DNA from: Promethearchaeota archaeon
GTDB taxonomy: Archaea; Asgardarchaeota; Lokiarchaeia; Sigyniarchaeales; SOKP01
Assembly: GCA_013375475.1 (NCBI GenBank)
Contig: JABXKD010000033.1
Coordinates: 1-39,172, forward strand
Direction: 5' to 3'
Length of the DNA stretch: 39,172 nt
Shown here: in pieces, positions 34,630 to 39,172 of the stretch
Layout of the letters: every line of letters begins with the position of its first letter
Position numbering within the stretch: the stretch's first letter is position 1
Program-made: the position numbers and the translations under genes
Notes under the pieces: generated by a model
What the model was told of the DNA's origin: nothing
Database searches by the model: none
Seen by the model: the letters and a program-made list of their open reading frames with translations, nothing else

Positions 34630-35709
34630 ATGCCAGAGGAAAATGAGAAAGTTGAGGATTTTATAAGTTTGTGGAAAAAAAAAATTTCAACTGAAAACAC
34701 ACCCTCAGTGATTGGAGATATACAAAAAGAAAACGAACTTTTACGAAGTAAAATTACTGCAAATATTGAGCTGATTACTAAATCTGAAGACATACTTAAG
34801 AAAGCTGTCGAGGAAAAAGAGAAATTAAGAAGAGAAAAAGATGAGGCAGTAACAGAAATAAACATAAAACTGACCGAATTAACGAAAGAGAATTCTGAGT
34901 TAGGACATAAAGTAAACAGTATGGTCAAATTGTTATTAGAGAAAGACGAAGAAATTAAATCTAAAAATAACGTGATCTCTAATCTACAAGCAACAGCAGG
35001 ATCTCCAGGAACAGTAGATTCTTCTTTAAATGATGTATTGGTGGAAGAATTAAGAACTCAAATAGTAGATAAAAATTCTATAATACAAGAATTGGAGATT
35101 AAAATTTCAGACTTAACAAAAGAAATCGAGAAGTTAAATGAAGAACAAGTTGAAAATTTAAGAGCTAAACCAGTGGATTATGTTGTCGGAGTTTCCTCGC
35201 CAGAACCTGCAGTAATAAAACCGTTACCACCTGAATCATCCTCAAAACCGCTTGAAATATTAATTCAAGACCTTCAATCAGATTTAACAAAGTATAAAAG
35301 AATAATTGATAAGTTGAAGCAAGAAAAAACTGAACTTAAAAGTGTGTTAGAAGGAGAAGGTCAAATATTTAGCGAACAAGATTTAGAGGAACTGAAAACG
35401 GAAAATGATTCGCTTAAAAAAGATCTAGAAGATATGCAAAAATCCATAAGCACTGGAAAAATGGGAGCACTTCCGGTTGATACTAGTCAGCTCGAGATGG
35501 AAATTACGAATCTCGAAAACAAACTAAGAGAAAAAGATAGTATAATAGCAGATTTAAAATTATCAGCAATTTCTCCAACCGAAGTCTCGGGCAATCCTAT
35601 GGCAGAATTAGTTGAGAACCTGCAAAAAAATATTAATAAATTAAAAACTACGATAATTGATAAAGATAAAAAGATTTTAGAGCTAAATAAAAGAATATCT
35701 CAATTGTAA
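34630..35709 (+). CDS. Coiled-coil protein with internal repeats, unknown function
   Basis: About 359 residues, nearly all charged heptad coiled coil, with no membrane segment. Long helices are separated by short Pro/Ser/Gly linkers (ATAGSPGTVDSS near 125, VSSPEPAVIKPLPPESSS near 195, SAISPTEVSGNP near 315). An internal duplication is visible: KNNVISNLQATAGSPGTV followed by an LVEELRTQIVDK-type helix, and KDSIIADLKLSAISPTEV followed by MAELVENLQKNI. The N-terminus MPEENEKVEDFISLWKKKI is acidic. It may be a structural or scaffold protein; Asgard archaea have many such proteins, but nothing shows its partner. The start is the ATG at 34630; a TTG lies three codons earlier. It probably shares the MEMO promoter. 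Confidence 0.8.
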   Translation: MPEENEKVEDFISLWKKKISTENTPSVIGDIQKENELLRSKITANIELITKSEDILKKAVEEKEKLRREKDEAVTEINIKLTELTKENSELGHKVNSMVKLLLEKDEEIKSKNNVISNLQATAGSPGTVDSSLNDVLVEELRTQIVDKNSIIQELEIKISDLTKEIEKLNEEQVENLRAKPVDYVVGVSSPEPAVIKPLPPESSSKPLEILIQDLQSDLTKYKRIIDKLKQEKTELKSVLEGEGQIFSEQDLEELKTENDSLKKDLEDMQKSISTGKMGALPVDTSQLEMEITNLENKLREKDSIIADLKLSAISPTEVSGNPMAELVENLQKNINKLKTTIIDKDKKILELNKRISQL

Positions 35710-35862
35710 CTAATAGATTTTATATACAAATTTAATAAATTCGCTCTTATTTTAAATATTTATAATATGAGATTCTTTAGCCTAATTTAAACAATAAACA
35801 ATGTTTTCAATTATAATGAATGAGTAAATTTTTTCAATAATAAGAGATTAGAATAAGAAAAC

Positions 35863-36852
35863 ATGGGTATTCATGAGAAAAAATCTGATACAATTGTCAA
35901 TATTTGTTTTATCGGACATTTAGCCGTTGATAGTATTGTTAGATTTAAGCAAAAAAGAAAACCAACTTTGGGGGGATCTGTTACTTTTGGTTCTTTATCT
36001 CTAAAAAAATATGAAAAAACGGCAAAAATAGGGATAATATCTAATTTAGGAACTTTAAACTTCGATAAATCCCTATTGAAGCGATTTGACGATAGTTTTA
36101 TAGATCTTAGGGGCGTTAAATCGTTAGAGGTTGCCAATACAAATTTCATTATAGAGTATGTAGATCATTCCAGAACATTGACGCTCAAATCTAGGTGCCC
36201 AAATCTTAGATTTGACGAAATTCCTGATTTTTATTTTTCAAATCCTCCTCAAATTATCGTATTAGCTCCATTATGCAACGAAATTTCGTATAAATATGTT
36301 TCTAAAATATTAGAAGCTTTTCCGAGAGCTTATATTGGAATAGACTTACAAGGATTCATCAGAAATATTGATAAAAGTGGAAATGTATCTTATTTAAGAG
36401 AAGAATCCACGATAACAAATATAACAAAAATAATTAATTTGATAGGTGATAGGTTAATTCTAAAAGGCTCTGAAATTGAAATGAAAATGCTATCAAATCT
36501 AGAAAGCCCAGACAAAATAATGAATTGGTGTAAAGTTTTTAATAATAACGCGATATACATAATGACAATGGGAGAGGCAGGTTCAATGGTTATGAAATAT
36601 GGAGAAGAGTTAATAAAAATCCCCGCCTATAAACCTAAAAGGGTTGTAGATGAAACTGGTCCAGGGGATGTTTACTTAGCTATTTTTTTATATGAATTCT
36701 TCATATCTGATAAATCTTGGAACAAAATTGAAGAAATAAGTTATAAGGCTTCTGCAGCCGCATCTTTTTTAGTTGAAAAAAAAGGTCCTGAGGGGTTTGA
36801 AACTAAAAAGAAAGTAATGAAAAGAATTATGAGTAAGAAATATATCAAATAA
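35863..36852 (+). CDS. PfkB family carbohydrate/nucleoside kinase
   Basis: A 329-residue ribokinase-fold kinase. The N-terminal signature is FIGHLAVDSIVRF, then TLGGSVTFGSLSLKKY (substrate-binding GG region), DLQGFIRNI, LILKGSEIEM and MGEAGSMVM. The C-terminal signature is VVDETGPGDVYLAIFLYEFF, with the catalytic base Asp269. The anion hole usually reads GAGD; here it is GPGD (266-269). The lid region is reduced, and the substrate (sugar, nucleoside or similar) cannot be read. It is followed after 20 bases by the DUF457-like gene and is probably in the same transcript. Confidence 0.92.
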   Translation: MGIHEKKSDTIVNICFIGHLAVDSIVRFKQKRKPTLGGSVTFGSLSLKKYEKTAKIGIISNLGTLNFDKSLLKRFDDSFIDLRGVKSLEVANTNFIIEYVDHSRTLTLKSRCPNLRFDEIPDFYFSNPPQIIVLAPLCNEISYKYVSKILEAFPRAYIGIDLQGFIRNIDKSGNVSYLREESTITNITKIINLIGDRLILKGSEIEMKMLSNLESPDKIMNWCKVFNNNAIYIMTMGEAGSMVMKYGEELIKIPAYKPKRVVDETGPGDVYLAIFLYEFFISDKSWNKIEEISYKASAAASFLVEKKGPEGFETKKKVMKRIMSKKYIK

Positions 36853-36872
36853 ACAATTTTAAGAATATAATC

Positions 36873-37466
36873 ATGCATATAAACAGTCACTTTGCTATCG
36901 GTGTAATATTCGCTTCAATTTTAAACTATTTCTACAACTTTCCTTTATTTGATTTCGTTTTAATCGTTTTATTTTCTTTTGTTTGTGATCTTGATGTATT
37001 TTTTGCTAAATATGCAATTAAGCACAATCACAGAATGCTTATTTCTCATTCAATAATTCCCCCTTTTCTCCTACTAATAGTCGGAGTAATTCTTAATTGG
37101 CCCGCATTAGTCTATAGTGGTGCAGCGTATTCAATCCATGTTATTATTGATACTTTTGATTGGGGTACTAATTTTTTCTACTTTAAAAAAAAACCAATAG
37201 GGTTGAAACTATTAATAACAAAAGAAGAAATTGAAAATCTACCAGAATACTTATCAAAATTTAAAAAAGCAGAATCATTTTTCGATTCAAAATATTATAA
37301 CAGCAAAATAAGTTTGGGTATCGAAGCAATGCTATTTATCCTTATGATGGTATTTATTATTATTTTTGCTTTAGAATTTGTTTTAATCTCTTTATTTTAT
37401 TTTTTGGGCTTGTATTTTCATTTATCGAGACATTTCAAGCTAAAAAAAATAGAAGCAAAAAAGTAA
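36873..37466 (+). CDS. DUF457-like membrane protein (YdjM/metal-dependent hydrolase superfamily)
   Basis: A 197-residue protein with about five membrane helices. The motifs fit the membrane-bound metal-dependent hydrolase family: an early His in HINSHFAIGVIF, CDLDVFFAKY (two Asp), HNHRMLISHSIIPP, then HVIIDTFDWGTNFF (His and Asp). The H/D pattern within membrane helices suggests a bound metal, but no activity is proven for the family. The C-terminal half has two more helices (IEAMLFILMMVFIIIFALEF, LISLFYFLGLYF) and ends in a Lys-rich tail, probably cytoplasmic. Confidence 0.82.
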   Translation: MHINSHFAIGVIFASILNYFYNFPLFDFVLIVLFSFVCDLDVFFAKYAIKHNHRMLISHSIIPPFLLLIVGVILNWPALVYSGAAYSIHVIIDTFDWGTNFFYFKKKPIGLKLLITKEEIENLPEYLSKFKKAESFFDSKYYNSKISLGIEAMLFILMMVFIIIFALEFVLISLFYFLGLYFHLSRHFKLKKIEAKK

Positions 37467-37520
37467 ATGCTCTATAATTAAAAGGAAAAAGATTTAAGAG
37501 TAAACCGATCGTATTACCCC

Positions 37521-37529
37521 TTATAATTA
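37521..37529 (+). promoter_or_regulatory. Probable TATA box for the OsmC family gene
   Basis: CCCCTTATAATTATAAAAAT contains TTATAATTA 41-49 bases before the ATG at 37570. A short leader carries AAGTGAAG as a Shine-Dalgarno. Assigned by pattern only. Confidence 0.4.
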
Positions 37530-37569
37530 TAAAAATAATCATAATTGAATGGAATTAAAGTGAAGAATA

Positions 37570-38007
37570 ATGTCTGAAGGTATGAAACCAAAAGTAGGAA
37601 TAACTCTGGAAAGTGAAATGGTATTCAAGTGCGATCTTGGAGATATGAAAGTTAAAGATTGCTATATTGATGATACTCATAAAGATGAAGTAGATATGCT
37701 CGGACCGAATCCCTCTAGGATGTTAGGATTAGCATTATTAGGTTGCTTAAGCGCTAGTTTTATCTTTTGTTTGAAAAAGAAAAATCTTAATCTAGATAAT
37801 TTAAGCGCTGAGGCAGAATTAACAATAGCTCGCAATGAAAAAGGATTTTGGAGAGTAATGAAAGTGGATGTTGATATTAATATTAAGATTAGTGATCCAG
37901 CTACTCGGAAAAGGGCAGATCAATGTAAAAAGATGTTCGAGCAATATTGTATTGTCACTCAAGCCGTAAGAGAAGGCATTGATGTTGAAGTCAATCTAAA
38001 TTATTAG
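37570..38007 (+). CDS. OsmC/Ohr family protein
   Basis: A 145-residue protein of the OsmC fold, a dimeric thiol peroxidase family. The two reactive cysteines appear where expected: Cys59 in MLGLALLGCLSASFIF at the start of the long central helix, and Cys127 in MFEQYCIVTQAV. Other family features are NPSRMLGLALLGC and LTIARNEKGFWRVMKVDVDI. The N-terminal SEMVFKCDLGDMKVKD is the dimerising beta sheet. The typical Arg and Glu partners cannot be assigned with confidence. It is convergent with radA and has its own promoter. Confidence 0.9.
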   Translation: MSEGMKPKVGITLESEMVFKCDLGDMKVKDCYIDDTHKDEVDMLGPNPSRMLGLALLGCLSASFIFCLKKKNLNLDNLSAEAELTIARNEKGFWRVMKVDVDINIKISDPATRKRADQCKKMFEQYCIVTQAVREGIDVEVNLNY

Positions 38008-38010
38008 TGT

Positions 38011-38036
38011 TTTTTAAACGATTTTTCATTTTTTGA
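38011..38036 (+). terminator. T-rich terminator region between the OsmC gene and radA
   Basis: TTTTTTAAACGATTTTTCATTTTTT on the plus strand holds three runs of five to six T directly after the OsmC stop. Archaeal RNA polymerase terminates at such T-tracts without needing a hairpin. It lies between convergent genes, which suits the role. Confidence 0.4.
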
Positions 38037-38050
38037 TTAAATGTTATAGT

Positions 38051-39049
38051 TTAATCTTTTATACCTTCTTCTGTTATTGTAAATACGGCTTCTGCCTCTG
38101 GTAAATGCGGCGCATCGATCATTTTCGCTACTCTCTGTTCACCCTTTCCTTTTCTAAGGTATATTCTTATAGTAGCACCATGAGCGATAATGTGACCGCC
38201 CGTTGCCACTGTTGGATTTCCATAGAATACGTCAGGTTTCGAAGAGACTTGGTTAGTAAACATTACTGCTAGCTCGTCAAAAATTTCTGTTAGTCGCAAT
38301 AAATCGTGAATATGACCATTAAGTAGTTGTTGTCTATTTGCTAAAGTGCCCCTTCCAATGTATTCGCTTCGAAAGTGCCCTATTATTGAATCCACAACCA
38401 CCAATTTAACGTTTTTTTCCTTTATTATTTTAGATGCTTCTTGAATTAATAGTACTTGATGATCGCTATTATACGCTCGCCCAACAACGATATTTTGCAA
38501 GGTTTTGTTATAGTCTAAATCCTTTGCTTCTGCCATTTGAATTATTCTCTCTGGTCTAAAAGTTGCTTCTGTATCAATGTAAAGAGCGTTACCTTCCAAA
38601 CCACCCTCTTCATAGGGTAATTGAACGTTAACGCAGAGTTGATGAGCAATTTGAGTCTTACCTGTTCTATATTCTCCGTAAAACTCAGTAACAGAACCGG
38701 GTTCAATACCCCCAGCTAATATTTCATCTAGGGTAGAGCTATTCGTTGTCAAGCGGTTCAGTTGTTTTCTTTTTTCCCAAATGATATCAGCGCTTTTAAA
38801 TCCCATATTTTCAATATCTTGTGCGGCTTTAATAATCTTTTGAGCAGTTTTTTCCCCGATTCCTGCTTCATCCATTAATTTAGTGATGGGATAAATAGCA
38901 AGAGTTCTGATTGATACAATTCCTGCTTCTTTCAATTTTTTAACCGTTGTATCTCCTACTCCTGGTAAATCCTTTAAATCATACACTACTTCGGTCTTTA
39001 TTGAATTTTTATTATTAATTTCCTCTGAATCCTCATTTTTTTTTGCCAA
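38051..39049 (-). CDS. radA: DNA repair and recombination protein RadA
   Basis: A 332-residue archaeal RecA/Rad51 homolog. The N-terminal helix-hairpin-helix domain (about 25-80) reads DLPGVGDTTVKKLKEAGI and GIGEKTAQKIIKAA. The ATPase core follows: Walker A GEYRTGKT at 125-132 (many homologs have GEFGSGKT), NALYIDTEATFRPERI, Walker B LVVVDSIIGHFRSEY, loop L1 RGTLANRQQLLNGH, loop L2 TNQVSSKPDVFYGNP, and GGHIIAHGATIRIYLRK. It forms filaments on single-stranded DNA and drives strand exchange. The start is TTG at 39049: no ATG occurs in frame before the helix-hairpin-helix domain. An acidic, disordered N-terminus (about 1-20) precedes the fold. Confidence 0.97.
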   Translation of the reverse strand: MAKKNEDSEEINNKNSIKTEVVYDLKDLPGVGDTTVKKLKEAGIVSIRTLAIYPITKLMDEAGIGEKTAQKIIKAAQDIENMGFKSADIIWEKRKQLNRLTTNSSTLDEILAGGIEPGSVTEFYGEYRTGKTQIAHQLCVNVQLPYEEGGLEGNALYIDTEATFRPERIIQMAEAKDLDYNKTLQNIVVGRAYNSDHQVLLIQEASKIIKEKNVKLVVVDSIIGHFRSEYIGRGTLANRQQLLNGHIHDLLRLTEIFDELAVMFTNQVSSKPDVFYGNPTVATGGHIIAHGATIRIYLRKGKGEQRVAKMIDAPHLPEAEAVFTITEEGIKD

Positions 39050-39172
39050 AAAAGTTTACGCCAAATTAAAAAAAAATTAAATAAAAAATAGTTTCATCGA
39101 AATTAGATTTGTAATTTTTTTTTAAATTTTAAAATAATAAAAAAAAAATAAAAATTAAAGATTTACTAATTT

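Noticed and set aside
39060..39172. A/T homopolymer runs at the right edge
   Set aside because: They look like ordinary AT-rich intergenic DNA upstream of radA; no repeat unit, ORF or clear promoter could be fixed.

Overview
The window reads as a stretch of an AT-rich archaeal chromosome, most plausibly an Asgard archaeon of the Lokiarchaeia type. The archaeal assignment is firm: it carries RadA recombinase, a tRNA-splicing endonuclease, an archaeal-type GlmM, a complete A-type ATP synthase operon, TATA/BRE-like promoters and GGTGAT-type Shine-Dalgarno sites. The Asgard assignment is an inference from overall flavour (low GC, 2-hydroxyacyl-CoA dehydratase genes, GlcD-like oxidases, many helical orphan proteins); no eukaryotic-signature protein lies in the window to confirm it. 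I see no mobile element, CRISPR array, rRNA or tRNA.

Layout. Positions 1-3234 (minus strand): the start of a possible Fe-S partner protein cut by the window edge, an FAD-linked oxidase with an HHH motif, and a large helical orphan that may be an alpha/alpha toroid. Positions 3615-9334: an amino-sugar block with GlmM (+), a divergent NagB-like protein (-), GlmS (+, likely leaderless) and a left-handed beta-helix protein (-). Positions 9390-13606: a cytoplasmic GH13 enzyme, a small coiled-coil protein, a 2-hydroxyacyl-CoA dehydratase-type subunit and a DUF2061 membrane protein. Positions 13952-18613: an orphan gene followed by a minus-strand operon encoding the ATP-dependent activator and two further dehydratase subunits. 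Positions 18648-20306: two VIT1/CCC1-like membrane proteins in tandem, then a DUF47/PhoU-like gene.

Positions 21296-32969 hold the A-type ATP synthase in the order K-C-H-F-E-A-B-D-I, then a membrane zinc-ribbon protein, then a second full-length catalytic A subunit. Two things stand out. First, the conserved N-termini of C, E and D lie upstream of their first ATG in open frames with no ATG, GTG or TTG, preceded by good Shine-Dalgarno sites, so these genes appear to start at non-canonical codons. Second, the extra A subunit keeps its P-loop and catalytic Glu but has Pro in place of the Arg of the GER motif.

Positions 32993-39049: tRNA endonuclease (-), MEMO family protein, a repeat-containing coiled-coil protein, a PfkB kinase, a DUF457-like membrane protein, an OsmC family protein (all +) and RadA (-). 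These look like ordinary housekeeping and accessory genes.

All functional assignments come from reading motifs by eye; no database search was made.
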